From contig NZ_JAGIPG010000007.1 of NCBI RefSeq assembly GCF_017877055.1, forward strand, positions 62,001 to 126,000: a stretch of 64,000 nucleotides of DNA, given 5' to 3'. Numbering within the stretch: the stretch's first letter is position 1; each line of letters begins with the position of its first letter. The translations under genes and the position numbers were made by a program. Below the pieces are notes generated by a model that saw only the letters and a program-made list of their open reading frames with translations, was not told the origin of the DNA and did not search any database. Below are positions 17,705-27,125 of the stretch, one piece after another. The DNA comes from Neorhizobium galegae (GTDB lineage: Bacteria; Pseudomonadota; Alphaproteobacteria; Rhizobiales; Rhizobiaceae).

Positions 17705-18754
17705 ATGCAAGGCCTTCAGATCGAAAACCTGGAAAAGAACTATAACGATGTGCGGGTTGTCCACGGGCTGAACCTGACCGTGGCTGAAGGTGAAATGGTC
17801 GCCCTTCTCGGTCCATCCGGCTGCGGCAAGTCGACGACCCTGCGCATGGTCGCCGGTTTCGTCGAACCATCAGGCGGACGTATCCTGCTGAATGGCACAG
17901 ACATCTCCGGCATGCCAGCATACAAGCGCGACACCGGCATGGTGTTTCAGTCATATGCCCTGTTCCCACATATGACGGTTGCAGCCAATGTCGCCTTCGG
18001 CCTTGAAATGCGGCGAGTGCCAAAATCGGAACGCCCCGCCCGCGTGGCCGCAGCGCTCGACATGGTTCGCATGAGCAAGCTGGCAGACCGCATGCCGCGC
18101 CAGCTGTCCGGTGGTCAGCAGCAACGCGTCGCACTTGCCCGCGCCCTTGCCGTCAATCCCGCCCTCCTGCTGCTCGATGAACCGCTTTCCAATCTGGACG
18201 CCAAGCTGCGCGGGGAGGTCCAGCACGAAATCCGCACCCTGCAACAGCGCCTTGGCCTGACCACGCTGATTGTAACGCATGATCAGGAAGAGGCGCTGGT
18301 CATGGCGGACCGGCTGGTGATCATGGAAGGCGGTCGCATCCGTCAGGCCGGCACGCCACGTGAGCTCTACGAAGAGCCAAGCGATATCTTTGTCGCCGGA
18401 TTCGTCGGGCGATGTAACCTGATTGAAGGCGAAAGTCAGGGCGGCGGCTGGTTCAGAACGGCAAACGGCGCGCTCCTGCCGTGCATCGACACCGCCCCGG
18501 CACTGAAACCGGCAATGCTCGCAGTGCGTCCGGAACACATCAACATCGACAATGAGAATGCCAAGGGTATTCCCGCCCGCGTCGCGGGCGCGGCCTATCT
18601 GGGGTCGCAGATTGAATATCGCGTTGATATCAGCGGAACCACCCTGACGGTCATGCGGAACAACGCCACTACAGGCGAACAGGTTCTACCCGTCAACACA
18701 GCCATCACCCTGAACTGGCCCACAACGGCAGCGCGTGTCTTGCCACGCCAATAA
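17705..18754 (+). CDS. ABC transporter ATPase, PotA-like
   Basis: 349-residue importer ATPase. Walker A is GPSGCGKSTTLRM, Q-loop VFQSYALFPHM, signature LSGGQQQRVALARAL, Walker B LLLLDEPLSNLDA, switch region VTHDQEEAL. A C-terminal TOBE domain is present (about 270-349). AGGAGT lies seven bases before the ATG. It is the energising subunit for the PotBC-like permeases on both sides. Confidence 0.88.
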   Translation: MQGLQIENLEKNYNDVRVVHGLNLTVAEGEMVALLGPSGCGKSTTLRMVAGFVEPSGGRILLNGTDISGMPAYKRDTGMVFQSYALFPHMTVAANVAFGLEMRRVPKSERPARVAAALDMVRMSKLADRMPRQLSGGQQQRVALARALAVNPALLLLDEPLSNLDAKLRGEVQHEIRTLQQRLGLTTLIVTHDQEEALVMADRLVIMEGGRIRQAGTPRELYEEPSDIFVAGFVGRCNLIEGESQGGGWFRTANGALLPCIDTAPALKPAMLAVRPEHINIDNENAKGIPARVAGAAYLGSQIEYRVDISGTTLTVMRNNATTGEQVLPVNTAITLNWPTTAARVLPRQ

Positions 18755-18794
18755 AGGCTGAGCCTGCAGCACATCAAAACTGAGAGGAAATGAA

Positions 18795-19850
18795 ATGTCC
18801 GATAATTTTAATCTATCCCGCCGCAGCCTGCTCGGCAGCGCTGCCGTAGCAGCAACGCTTTGCGGCCTGTCCGCCATCCCGGCCTTCGCCAAGGCCTCGG
18901 GCTCGATTGTGACGTCGGTGTTCGGCGGTGATTACGGCGACATCCTGCGCCAGTCAGTTGACGAAGCCATCATGGCGCCGGCTGGAGTGACTGTCACCCA
19001 AGATATCTCCAGCACCGAGGCTCGCCAGACCAAACTGCGCACCGAGCGCCAGCGCCGCAAATCCAGCATGGATGTTGCCGTCCTTGCCGATCTCGACATG
19101 TATCCGATGGCAAAGATCGGCGCATTTACTCCGGTGACCGAACAGAATGTGCCGCGACTGGCATCGGTGATCCCCGCCCTGCGCAAAGAGCTCTCGGTCC
19201 CGCAGATCTTCTCCTACATTGCCATTCTCTACAATCCGGCGAAGATCACCACGCCACCAAGCTCCTTTGCGGACCTTTGGAACCCGGAATACAAGGGCCG
19301 TGTCGGCATTTCCAACAATCTACATGTTGCCGTGTCCGCCGTAGCGACCCTTGCGGCCGGCGGCACGCTCTCCGACTTCGCGCCCGGTCAGAAGAAACTG
19401 ATAGAGCTGAAAAACGACCAGCAGGCCAAGGTTTTCCCGTCGAACGAGGCAATTGCCGCCGCGTTGAAGTCGGAAGAGATCTGGATTACCGTCAACTACG
19501 TTGCGCGCGCCTACAGCTGGCGTAAGGCCGGCGTGCCGATCAACCACGCCGTAGCCAAGGAAGGTGCGATCCCGATCGCCTTCGAGATGGCCGTCCCGAC
19601 GAACGCGTCCAACGAGGAAGCCGCATTTGCGTATCTAAACGCAGCGCTCGAGCCTGCAGCCCAGACCGCATTTGCCGAGAAAATGGGATATCTGCCGACT
19701 GTCACCGACGCCAACCTGCCGCCGGAACTGGAAGCGCAGATCGGTTTGCCGGAAGCTGCACGCAACAATCTCGTACGTCTCGACAACGAGTACCTGATGA
19801 ACCACCAGGCGGAAATACTCGATTTCTGGAACCGGAGCTTCAAGGGCTGA
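18795..19850 (+). CDS. ABC transporter substrate-binding protein, PotD-like
   Basis: 351-residue periplasmic binding protein of the spermidine/putrescine-binding (type II) fold. It has a signal peptide with a twin-arginine-like start (SRRSLLGSAAVAATL, cleavage near AFA-K at about 32) and segments VTSVFGGDYGDILRQSV, YIAILYNPAKI and FADLWNPEYKGRVGIS. It may be exported by Tat. The Asp residues that bind polyamines in PotD cannot be confirmed; the operon context suggests a non-polyamine ligand. Confidence 0.82.
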   Translation: MSDNFNLSRRSLLGSAAVAATLCGLSAIPAFAKASGSIVTSVFGGDYGDILRQSVDEAIMAPAGVTVTQDISSTEARQTKLRTERQRRKSSMDVAVLADLDMYPMAKIGAFTPVTEQNVPRLASVIPALRKELSVPQIFSYIAILYNPAKITTPPSSFADLWNPEYKGRVGISNNLHVAVSAVATLAAGGTLSDFAPGQKKLIELKNDQQAKVFPSNEAIAAALKSEEIWITVNYVARAYSWRKAGVPINHAVAKEGAIPIAFEMAVPTNASNEEAAFAYLNAALEPAAQTAFAEKMGYLPTVTDANLPPELEAQIGLPEAARNNLVRLDNEYLMNHQAEILDFWNRSFKG

Positions 19851-19851
19851 C

Positions 19852-20691
19852 ATGATCGCGCTGGTTTTCCCCGCAACACTCCTCGTGCTTATTCTGCTGG
19901 TTGGGCCCATGGCAGGATTGTTCAGGATGTCCCTCAACCAATACAGCCCGTCAGAACTGATGATCGAGGCGCTGAGCGGGGAAAACTATGTCCAGGCACT
20001 GAGCGATCCCTATTATCAAGGCATCCTCCTGACCACAGTTACGGTCGCCTTCAGTTGCATGGCGTTAAGCGTCACTCTTTCCCTCGCACCGGCCTACTGG
20101 CTGGCGAGAATGCAGAGCCGCTGGAAGTCGATGATCACCATACTTACACTTTTTCCGCTACTGGTCGGCAATGTCGTGCGCGCGGCCGGATGGATGGCAT
20201 TGCTCAACAATGACGGGGCAATCAATGCCTTCCTCAGACTGTTTGGTGTGACCGAACCGCTGCAACTGATCTACACGCCGACGGCGGTGGTGATCGGCAC
20301 GACGGCTGTTGTCATGCCCTATATGATCCTGACCCTATCTTCCGTGGTGGAGGGTATTCCGCGCCAGACAGAAGAGGCCGCAGCCAATCTTGGTGCGTCA
20401 CCGTTGATCGTATTCTTCCGCGTTCTGTTGCCACAGGCGGCACCGGGATTGCTCGCCGGATGCGTGTTGGTGTTCATCCTGTCGATGAACGCCTACGCCA
20501 CCCCTGTCCTGCTCGGCGGCCCCGGCTTCACCATGCTGGCGCCTGCCGTCTACGACCAGTTCGTAAAAGCCGCCAACTGGCCATTTGGAGCCGCGCTGGC
20601 CTTTGTGCTGTTGGCAACAACGCTGCTTTTGACTACAGCGGTCAGCTTCTTCCTCGCCCGCAGTCTTGGAGAACGTCACGCCACGGCGTGA
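19852..20691 (+). CDS. ABC transporter permease, PotB-like
   Basis: 279-residue permease with six helices and the EAA loop EEAAANLGASPLIVFFRVLLP. It begins one base after the binding-protein stop. Together with the PotC-like protein it forms the heterodimeric channel. The gene order permease-ATPase-binding protein-permease differs from the usual potABCD order. Confidence 0.82.
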   Translation: MIALVFPATLLVLILLVGPMAGLFRMSLNQYSPSELMIEALSGENYVQALSDPYYQGILLTTVTVAFSCMALSVTLSLAPAYWLARMQSRWKSMITILTLFPLLVGNVVRAAGWMALLNNDGAINAFLRLFGVTEPLQLIYTPTAVVIGTTAVVMPYMILTLSSVVEGIPRQTEEAAANLGASPLIVFFRVLLPQAAPGLLAGCVLVFILSMNAYATPVLLGGPGFTMLAPAVYDQFVKAANWPFGAALAFVLLATTLLLTTAVSFFLARSLGERHATA

Positions 20692-20761
20692 CGGCTCCCG
20701 CCACACAGCAATTGCGCGGTCGCCCCTAACGGGCATCGCCCGGATTTCGGATTCGCATACT

Positions 20762-23185
20762 ATGAATGATCGCAGGATCGACGACCTTCTCGACGCTATG
20801 ACGCTGGAGGAGCAGGTCAGTCTGCTGTCTGGCGCCAGCTTCTGGCGCACCAACGCCATTGAACGATTGGCCATTCCTTCGATCAAAGTGACGGATGGAC
20901 CAAACGGTGCGCGCGGTGAGAATTTCTCCGGCGGCATAACCTCCGCTGCCTTCCCAGCCGCCATATCGCTGGCAGCAAGCTGGGACGTTGACATGGTCCG
21001 GGCGGTTGGCATGGCGCTGGCGCAGGAGGCCAAATCGAAGGGCGCGCAGGTCCTGCTTGCCCCAACCGTCAACATGCATCGCAACGTCCTGAACGGCCGT
21101 AACTTCGAATGTTTTTCGGAAGATCCCCATCTCGCATCTGAAATGGCTGTCGCCTACATCAATGGTGTGCAGAGTGAGGGAATAGCGGCCACCGTCAAAC
21201 ATTTCATCGGCAATGAGACGGAAGTGGAGCGGCGCACGATCAGCTCCGAAATCAACGAACGAACACTCCGAGAAGTGTATCTTCCGCCATTTGAAGCTGC
21301 AGTCAAACGCGCTGGAGTCTGGTGCGTCATGACGGCTTATAATTACCTCAATGGCGTCCATTGCGCGGAAAATCCCTGGCTACTCAACAGTGTCCTGCGC
21401 GAGGAGTGGGGCTTTGACGGCGTTGTCATGTCGGATTGGACCGCCACCCATTCCACCGTCGAGGCATTGGTTGCGGGTCTTGATCTGGAGATGCCGGGCC
21501 CTACCGTACATCGCGGTGCAAAGCTGGTCGAAGCGACCCGCCACGGGAAGGTAGATCCCGCCGCTATCCGTCAGGCGGCGGGACGCGTGCTGCGCCTCAT
21601 CGAGCGGACGGGCTGTTTCGAAACCCCTCAACCGGCTGGAGAGCGCGCCGATAACCGGCCAGAACACAGGGCGTTGATACGCTGCGCCGGGGCAAAAGGC
21701 GCCGTCTTGCTTAAGAACGAAAACATTTTGCCGTTAAAGCCAGAGACGTTGAAGCGTGTTGCGGTGATTGGTCCCCATGCTGCGACGCCGGCCATGTTTG
21801 GTGGCGGTAGCGCCCGGATCAACGCCCACTATCAGGTCAGTCCGCTCGAAGCGATGAGAGCAGCACTTGGCCCCGACGTTGTTATCGAGCACGCACTCGG
21901 CTGCTCTGTCGATCGCTACTATCCGTTGCTGACGACATCTGTAGCTGTCGACTTCTTCAACGGTAGCACGCGGCAAGGTGCGCCGATTCTGTCGAAGACA
22001 ACGGACACCAGTGAGTTTCGCTGGTTTGGTCCTGTTGAGGATGGCGTCGATCAGAACTGCTTTTCTGCACGGTTTTCGACGACCTATGTCGCGCAGGAAG
22101 CCGGCATTCATGGTTTCGGCCTGATGAGTGCGGGAACCAGCCGTCTTTATCTTGATGGCGAACTGTTGCTGGATGCCTGGAGCGGCTGGAAACGGGGAGA
22201 ATCCTACTTCGGGCATGGTTCGGACGAAATCCACGCCGACGTCCATCTGACCAAAGGTCAAAGCTACCGCTTGATGATCGAATACGCCTGTGGCGACGGA
22301 CTTACGACCACGCTGAAGGCCGTAAGGTTTGGTATACGCGCACCTTCAGCAGCAGGTTCCATCAGCGAGGCTGTGCAGCTTGCGGCACAATCGGACGCGG
22401 TCATTCTGGTTGTTGGCCTGAACGAAGATTGGGAAACCGAAGCTGAGGACCGTCGCGGCATTGAACTGCCCGGTTCGCAGAATGCGTTGATCGAGGCGGT
22501 GCTGAAGGCCAACCCCCGGGCAATCGTGACCCTTCAATCCGGCAGCCCGCTGGCCATGCCATGGCTGGAACGGGCGTTAGCCGTACTGCAACTTTGGTAC
22601 CCCGGACAGGAATGCGGCAATGCTCTTGCCGACGTCCTGCTGGGTAACTCAGAACCCGGCGGCCGGCTGCCGATAACATATCCCTTAAGCCTTGGTGGGC
22701 TGGAAAATGTCACGAAGCGCCACGAAAAGCACGGCAAGGTCGCCTATGACGAGGGCTTGTTCATTGGTTATCGTCATTTCGATCGTCACCCGAACAACGT
22801 CCTCTTCCCGTTCGGTCACGGTCTAAGTTATGGCAATTTCGAATATCGTGATCTGACCATCGATCAATGGCACCCCGACGCGGGATTGTCTGTTTTCGTG
22901 ACGATCGCCAATACCGGTGATAAGGCCGGCGATGAAGTCATCCAACTCTACGTGCAACCCGTCGGTCCAGCGATAGATTTGCCACCAAAGTCCCTGGCGT
23001 CGTTTGAACGGCAATTGCTCTCTCCCGGTGAGGAAAAGATAATATCGCTCACCGTGGACAAGAGTCGTTTCAAAAACTGGTCTTCAGAACACAATGGGTT
23101 CACGCATCTAACCAAGACCTTCGACATTTTGGTAGGCCGCTCTGCCGGTGATATCCGGCTAGCGCGCCGATTAAATATTGACTGA
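20762..23185 (+). CDS. Glycoside hydrolase family 3 beta-glucosidase with PA14 insertion
   Basis: 807-residue cytoplasmic-type GH3 enzyme that removes terminal beta-linked glucose or similar sugars. The TIM barrel covers the first 300 residues, with the nucleophile Asp in GVVMSDWTATHS. The second (alpha/beta sandwich) domain carries VGLNEDWETEAEDRRGIELP. A PA14-like insertion (about 410-540: FSTTYVAQEAGIHGFGLMSA, TSRLYLDGELLLDAWSGW) and a C-terminal fibronectin-III-like domain complete the bacterial/fungal bgl layout. There is no signal peptide. The start is ATG 20762; an upstream GTG-type frame overlaps the permease. It is the last gene of the LacI-controlled operon, implying that the ABC importer brings in a beta-glucoside. 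Confidence 0.88.
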   Translation: MNDRRIDDLLDAMTLEEQVSLLSGASFWRTNAIERLAIPSIKVTDGPNGARGENFSGGITSAAFPAAISLAASWDVDMVRAVGMALAQEAKSKGAQVLLAPTVNMHRNVLNGRNFECFSEDPHLASEMAVAYINGVQSEGIAATVKHFIGNETEVERRTISSEINERTLREVYLPPFEAAVKRAGVWCVMTAYNYLNGVHCAENPWLLNSVLREEWGFDGVVMSDWTATHSTVEALVAGLDLEMPGPTVHRGAKLVEATRHGKVDPAAIRQAAGRVLRLIERTGCFETPQPAGERADNRPEHRALIRCAGAKGAVLLKNENILPLKPETLKRVAVIGPHAATPAMFGGGSARINAHYQVSPLEAMRAALGPDVVIEHALGCSVDRYYPLLTTSVAVDFFNGSTRQGAPILSKTTDTSEFRWFGPVEDGVDQNCFSARFSTTYVAQEAGIHGFGLMSAGTSRLYLDGELLLDAWSGWKRGESYFGHGSDEIHADVHLTKGQSYRLMIEYACGDGLTTTLKAVRFGIRAPSAAGSISEAVQLAAQSDAVILVVGLNEDWETEAEDRRGIELPGSQNALIEAVLKANPRAIVTLQSGSPLAMPWLERALAVLQLWYPGQECGNALADVLLGNSEPGGRLPITYPLSLGGLENVTKRHEKHGKVAYDEGLFIGYRHFDRHPNNVLFPFGHGLSYGNFEYRDLTIDQWHPDAGLSVFVTIANTGDKAGDEVIQLYVQPVGPAIDLPPKSLASFERQLLSPGEEKIISLTVDKSRFKNWSSEHNGFTHLTKTFDILVGRSAGDIRLARRLNID

Positions 23186-23409
23186 GGGTATGCCATTGGA
23201 CTCAGGTGGAAAAATAGTCCGCGTTCGCTCCTAGGATGTTTTCTGCTCTTGAAAGGATTGGAACCGCCGGCCCATCAACAGGTTAACTTAAAACTCTGTT
23301 TTTGTGGGGTTTCTGCATACCAATGCGATCTATGAACCTCGATTGTACCATCGACCTTCGCTGCCGGTGCGTATAACATCGCGCTTGCACCCGCCTGCAA
23401 GGAGTTTTT

Positions 23410-24315
23410 GTGAAATCCCCCGGCAAATCATCCCCGAAGCAGCAGCCAAGCCGTTCCCTGGAAGCGCGGATCTATGCGGTCTACTCCACCTTTTCACCGG
23501 CCGAAAAGCGTCTGGCGGACGTGCTGTTGCAATACCAGATGGAACTGCCGAGCTACACGGCCGGAGAGCTTGCCTCCAAGGCGGACGTTTCCAAGGCGAC
23601 GGCGGCACGGCTGATCCGAACGCTGGGCTACAAGACCTATCCCGATGCCAAGCGGCAGATCCGGGCGGACCATCTCTGGGGCTCGCCGCGGGCCGGCCTT
23701 GCCGATCCCGACCGGGCACCCTCGGAAAAGGTGTCGATCGCCACGACTGTGCAGATGGATATTGACAATATCCGCACCACAGCCGAAGGCCTGTCGCCGA
23801 AGGTGCTGGAGGATGTCAGCAACGCCATCGTAAAGGCGCGGCGGGTGTGGATCATGGGGCTTCGCAGCGGCTATGGCCTCGCCCATCAGGCGGCGCATTA
23901 TCTGACATTGATGAAGAACGACGTGCAGGTTCTGCCGGCCGGAGGCGCCAGCTATTCCCACGAGATCGCCTCGATCGCGCGCGGTGATGTCATGCTCATC
24001 ATCGCCTTTCGCCGCCGTCCGCGCCTTTTGCCGACGATCATCAAGGAAGCACGCGCGGCCGGTGCCGTCACGGTGCTGATTACCGATCTGAGTGCTGCGG
24101 CCAGTGCCAAGGCGGCCGAGCATGTGCTGCGCTGCCGTTGCCAGTCACCCTCGCCGTTCAATTCCTTCGTGGCGGCGCTGACGATCATCAACTATCTCTC
24201 CTGGAGCGTGGCGACCGCGATGGGCGAGGAAAGCTTGAAGCGGTACGAAAAGATAGACCGACTGGTCAAGCTGCTCGATGACGTCTCGACGCCGCAGACC
24301 AATACCAGCCGCTGA
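23410..24315 (+). CDS. RpiR-family transcriptional regulator
   Basis: 301-residue regulator: HTH_6 domain (FSPAEKRLADVLLQY ... ASKADVSKATAARLIRTLGY, about 25-80) followed by a SIS sugar-phosphate-isomerase domain (about 125-260: RRVWIMGLRSGYGLAHQAA, ARGDVMLIIAFRRR). Start is GTG at 23410 after an AAGGAGT. It converges, eight bases apart, on the racemase gene at the end of the operon to the right, and probably controls that operon's distant promoter near 31.7 kb. The 224 bases before it contain only promoter-like sequence. Confidence 0.85.
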   Translation: MKSPGKSSPKQQPSRSLEARIYAVYSTFSPAEKRLADVLLQYQMELPSYTAGELASKADVSKATAARLIRTLGYKTYPDAKRQIRADHLWGSPRAGLADPDRAPSEKVSIATTVQMDIDNIRTTAEGLSPKVLEDVSNAIVKARRVWIMGLRSGYGLAHQAAHYLTLMKNDVQVLPAGGASYSHEIASIARGDVMLIIAFRRRPRLLPTIIKEARAAGAVTVLITDLSAAASAKAAEHVLRCRCQSPSPFNSFVAALTIINYLSWSVATAMGEESLKRYEKIDRLVKLLDDVSTPQTNTSR

Positions 24316-24322
24316 CGGAATT

Positions 24323-25036
24323 TTAGAACCTGTCGAGGACGTGCAGCCGGGTCGGCGGTGCCCAGACGCCGGATTTCGATGTCGACAGGCCGCAGCGGAC
24401 GAGCATTTCCGCAAGGCCCACCGCGGCGCTGACACCGTCGACCACGGGAATGCCGTGCTCGCGCTGAAGCCCGTGGGCGAATTCCGCCATTCCGGCGCAA
24501 CCGAGCGATATGCCTTCCGCACCCAGTTCCTTGGCCCTGACGATGAAGGCCGAGATCTTTTCGACCGCGCCGCTAGCAGGATTTTCCAGCTCCAACACCG
24601 GAATATCGGTCGCAAACACCTTTCGGCAGCGCGGGCCGAAACCGTAGCGGTTGATATTATCTTCGATCACCGGCGCCGAGCGCGACAGCGTTGTGATCAC
24701 GACAAAGCTGTGGGCGACAAGGCTGATCGCGTGAAACGAAGCCTCGCCGATGCCGATTACCGGTTTCGACGCAACGGCGCGGGCCGCATCCAGCCCCGTA
24801 TCGTCGAAACAGGCGATGATATGAGCATCGACGCCGTCCGCCTCGGCCGCGACGATCTCCTTCAGCAGGCCCGGCACGGACAGCGCCCCGTCGAACGGCC
24901 CCTCGATTGCCGCCGGTCCGGTCGCCGGTTGCCGGCCGATGATCTCGGTTCCGGGGCTTGCAACACCGCGAGCGGCATCTGCGATACTGTTCGTCATGGA
25001 GCCGGTGGTGTTTGGGTTGATGACGGCGATGCGCAT
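24323..25036 (-). CDS. Aspartate/glutamate/hydantoin racemase family protein
   Basis: 237-residue cofactor-independent racemase of the Asp/Glu/hydantoin racemase superfamily (INPNTTGSMTNSI is the typical start). Both catalytic cysteines are visible: HIIACFDDTG at about residue 75 and SLGCAGMAEF at about 183. This group inverts the alpha-carbon of hydantoins, allantoin or acidic amino acids. It is the last gene of the operon, 17 bases after the NMT1-like gene. Confidence 0.83.
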   Translation of the reverse strand: MRIAVINPNTTGSMTNSIADAARGVASPGTEIIGRQPATGPAAIEGPFDGALSVPGLLKEIVAAEADGVDAHIIACFDDTGLDAARAVASKPVIGIGEASFHAISLVAHSFVVITTLSRSAPVIEDNINRYGFGPRCRKVFATDIPVLELENPASGAVEKISAFIVRAKELGAEGISLGCAGMAEFAHGLQREHGIPVVDGVSAAVGLAEMLVRCGLSTSKSGVWAPPTRLHVLDRF

Positions 25037-25053
25037 TGGTGTTTCCTGCTGGA

Positions 25054-25968
25054 TCAGCGTGCCGCGAAGGCGGCGGTGGGACGGGCGTCGATCAGCGCGT
25101 CATAGGCGATCGGTGTCGTGGTAAGGTGGCCGTCATGAATGCCTGTCTGCCAGCGGGCATAGGCGTCCGGATCGATACGCGGCGTCGTCCACATGCCTTT
25201 GGCGCGATAGATATTCGCCAGCCGCGCCAGGAAATCCGGGTTGAACTTCGGAAATGTCCTGGCCAGGAAATCGCGATAGCCCTCGGCATCGTTGGCCATG
25301 ATCCAGTCCATGCCACGCCCGAGCGCGCGGGCGAACCGGGTATTCGTATCGAGCCCCGCGTCGTCGCTTTGACCGTCGGTGTAATAGACGCTCCAGGGCA
25401 CGTTGCCGCCGGTGATCGACAATTCCTGCACCACATGGCCGCCGCCACCGGCCTCCAGCGTCACGGCGGAGGGATAGTCGATCACCAGGTAATCACCCAT
25501 GCCGCCGACGAAGAGATCGCTCAGCATCTTGCCGTCGAGATCTTGCACGAAGCGCACGTCGCGCGGATTGACACCGTTTTCGCGCAGCAGCAGCTTGACG
25601 AACAGGCCGACGCTTGCGCCGTTGCTGCCCTTCATCGAGATCACCTTGCCGGGCATGGCCGGCCAGTCGAAATCCCCGGGCTTCTCGCGGCCGACGATTG
25701 CGAGAGGCGCACGCGCCGCGACCTGCGCGAACGGCACGTAGCGCTTGCCGCGGCCATGGAACATCGACGGCACCCAGATGCCGCCCAGTGCTGCCTGCGC
25801 CTTGCCCGAGCCGATATCGCTCAGCACGAGATCCCAGGGCGACGGCACGCTGGCGGTGACGTTCAGCCCCTCCTCCTCGAAGAAGCCCTGCCAGACGGCA
25901 ACATATTCGGGCAAATAGTTGAGGCTGTGGCCGGTGGCGGAAACATGGAAATCCTGCATGGTCGTCAC
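25054..25968 (-). CDS. NMT1/THI5-like substrate-binding-fold protein without signal peptide
   Basis: 304-residue protein with the SsuA/THI5 fold (LNYLPEYVAVWQGFFEEEGL, VISMKGSNGASVGLFVKLLL, FVQDLDGKMLSDLFVGG). No signal peptide or lipobox is present, so it should stay in the cytoplasm, unlike normal binding proteins of this family. Start is GTG at 25968, sharing GTGA with the ATPase stop; ATG 25959 is possible. The context with a racemase and a creatinase-like protein suggests an enzyme or ligand carrier acting on the imported compound. Confidence 0.7.
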   Translation of the reverse strand: MTTMQDFHVSATGHSLNYLPEYVAVWQGFFEEEGLNVTASVPSPWDLVLSDIGSGKAQAALGGIWVPSMFHGRGKRYVPFAQVAARAPLAIVGREKPGDFDWPAMPGKVISMKGSNGASVGLFVKLLLRENGVNPRDVRFVQDLDGKMLSDLFVGGMGDYLVIDYPSAVTLEAGGGGHVVQELSITGGNVPWSVYYTDGQSDDAGLDTNTRFARALGRGMDWIMANDAEGYRDFLARTFPKFNPDFLARLANIYRAKGMWTTPRIDPDAYARWQTGIHDGHLTTTPIAYDALIDARPTAAFAAR

Positions 25969-27122
25969 TCTGATTTCAGGGAAATGCGCTCGCCGCTGTC
26001 ACTGTCGAACCAAAGGACGTCTTCGGCGCCATAATCCACTGAGCAGGCCTCGCCGATCTGCATGCGGGGATTGCCGGATACGCGGACGAAGACGAGGTCC
26101 TGTTCGATCAGCAGGTCGTCGGATTTTCTGTCGGTCACCAGGCTGCAGCCGATGACAGTCTCGGCGCCCAGCCGTTCGATGATGGAGACGCGCGCGGGCA
26201 GGCGGCCTTCGCCCTTGGCCTTGAGCCGAAGCTTTTCGGGCCGGATGCCGAAGGTCGCCTCGCGGCGGGTGGGCTTTGCTGCATCATGGGCGACGGCGAT
26301 CTGGCCCGCCAGTTTCAGGCCGTCGGGACGGATGGATGCTGGAATGAGGTTCATTGGCGGAGAGCCGATGAATTTCGCCACGAAAGTGTTGGCGGGGTTG
26401 TCGTAGATCTCGTCCGGCGTATCGACCTGCTGGACGATGCCCTTGTCCATGATGATGATGCGGTTGGCCATCGTCATGGCTTCCACCTGGTCATGCGTTA
26501 CATAGACGAATGTCTTGGCGACCTTGTGATGCAGCGCCGAGATTTCCGAACGCATCTGGGTGCGCAGCTTGGCGTCGAGGTTGGAAAGCGGCTCGTCGAG
26601 CAGGTAGAGAGCGGGATTGCGCACCAGTGCGCGAGCCAGCGCCACGCGCTGGCGCTGGCCGCCCGACAGGCCGGAGGGGCGCCGGTCGAGCAGCGGCTCC
26701 AGTTCCAGCTGGCGGGCCATCTGCAGCGTCCGGTCGGAAATGTCCTTGCGCCGCATCAACCGATGTCGGGCGACGATGTTGACGATCGGCAGGTGATACC
26801 ACTTCTTGAATGCGTCCATGATCAGCGGAAAGGCGATGTTTTCCCGGACCGTCATGTGCGGGTAGAGCGCATAGCTCTGGAACACGAAAGCGACGCCGCG
26901 CTGCTTCGGCTCCCAGTCGTTGGCGACGATCTTGTCGAACAGCAGTTGGCCGGAGGTGATGTCGCTTAGGCCGGCGATCATACGCAGCAGCGTGGACTTG
27001 CCGCAGCCGGAAGGGCCCAGCAAGACCAGGAATTCGCCGTCGTGGATCTCGGCATTGAACGCCTTGATGACGGTGTTGTCGCCGAACGACTTCGAGACAT
27101 TGTTAAAGGTCAGAGCGGGCAT
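25965..27122 (-). CDS. ABC transporter ATPase, UgpC/MalK-like
   Basis: 385-residue sugar-type importer ATPase. Walker A GPSGCGKSTLLRM, Q-loop VFQSYALYPHM, signature LSGGQRQRVALARAL, Walker B YLLDEPLSNLDAK, followed by an OB/TOBE regulatory domain (about 250-385). An extended segment between the Q-loop and the signature (KKWYHLPIVNIVARHRLMRR) is longer than in MalK. Three bases separate it from the permease gene upstream. Confidence 0.85.
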   Translation of the reverse strand: MPALTFNNVSKSFGDNTVIKAFNAEIHDGEFLVLLGPSGCGKSTLLRMIAGLSDITSGQLLFDKIVANDWEPKQRGVAFVFQSYALYPHMTVRENIAFPLIMDAFKKWYHLPIVNIVARHRLMRRKDISDRTLQMARQLELEPLLDRRPSGLSGGQRQRVALARALVRNPALYLLDEPLSNLDAKLRTQMRSEISALHHKVAKTFVYVTHDQVEAMTMANRIIIMDKGIVQQVDTPDEIYDNPANTFVAKFIGSPPMNLIPASIRPDGLKLAGQIAVAHDAAKPTRREATFGIRPEKLRLKAKGEGRLPARVSIIERLGAETVIGCSLVTDRKSDDLLIEQDLVFVRVSGNPRMQIGEACSVDYGAEDVLWFDSDSGERISLKSE

Positions 27123-27125
27123 GGA

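Noticed and set aside
23186..23409. Hairpin after the GH3 gene (CTGAG...CTCAG)
   Set aside because: Only a five-base stem with no T-run; likely chance.
25036..26034. 332-codon plus-strand frame across the NMT1-like gene
   Set aside because: Antisense shadow with no motif; the opposite frame is a clear family member coupled to its operon.
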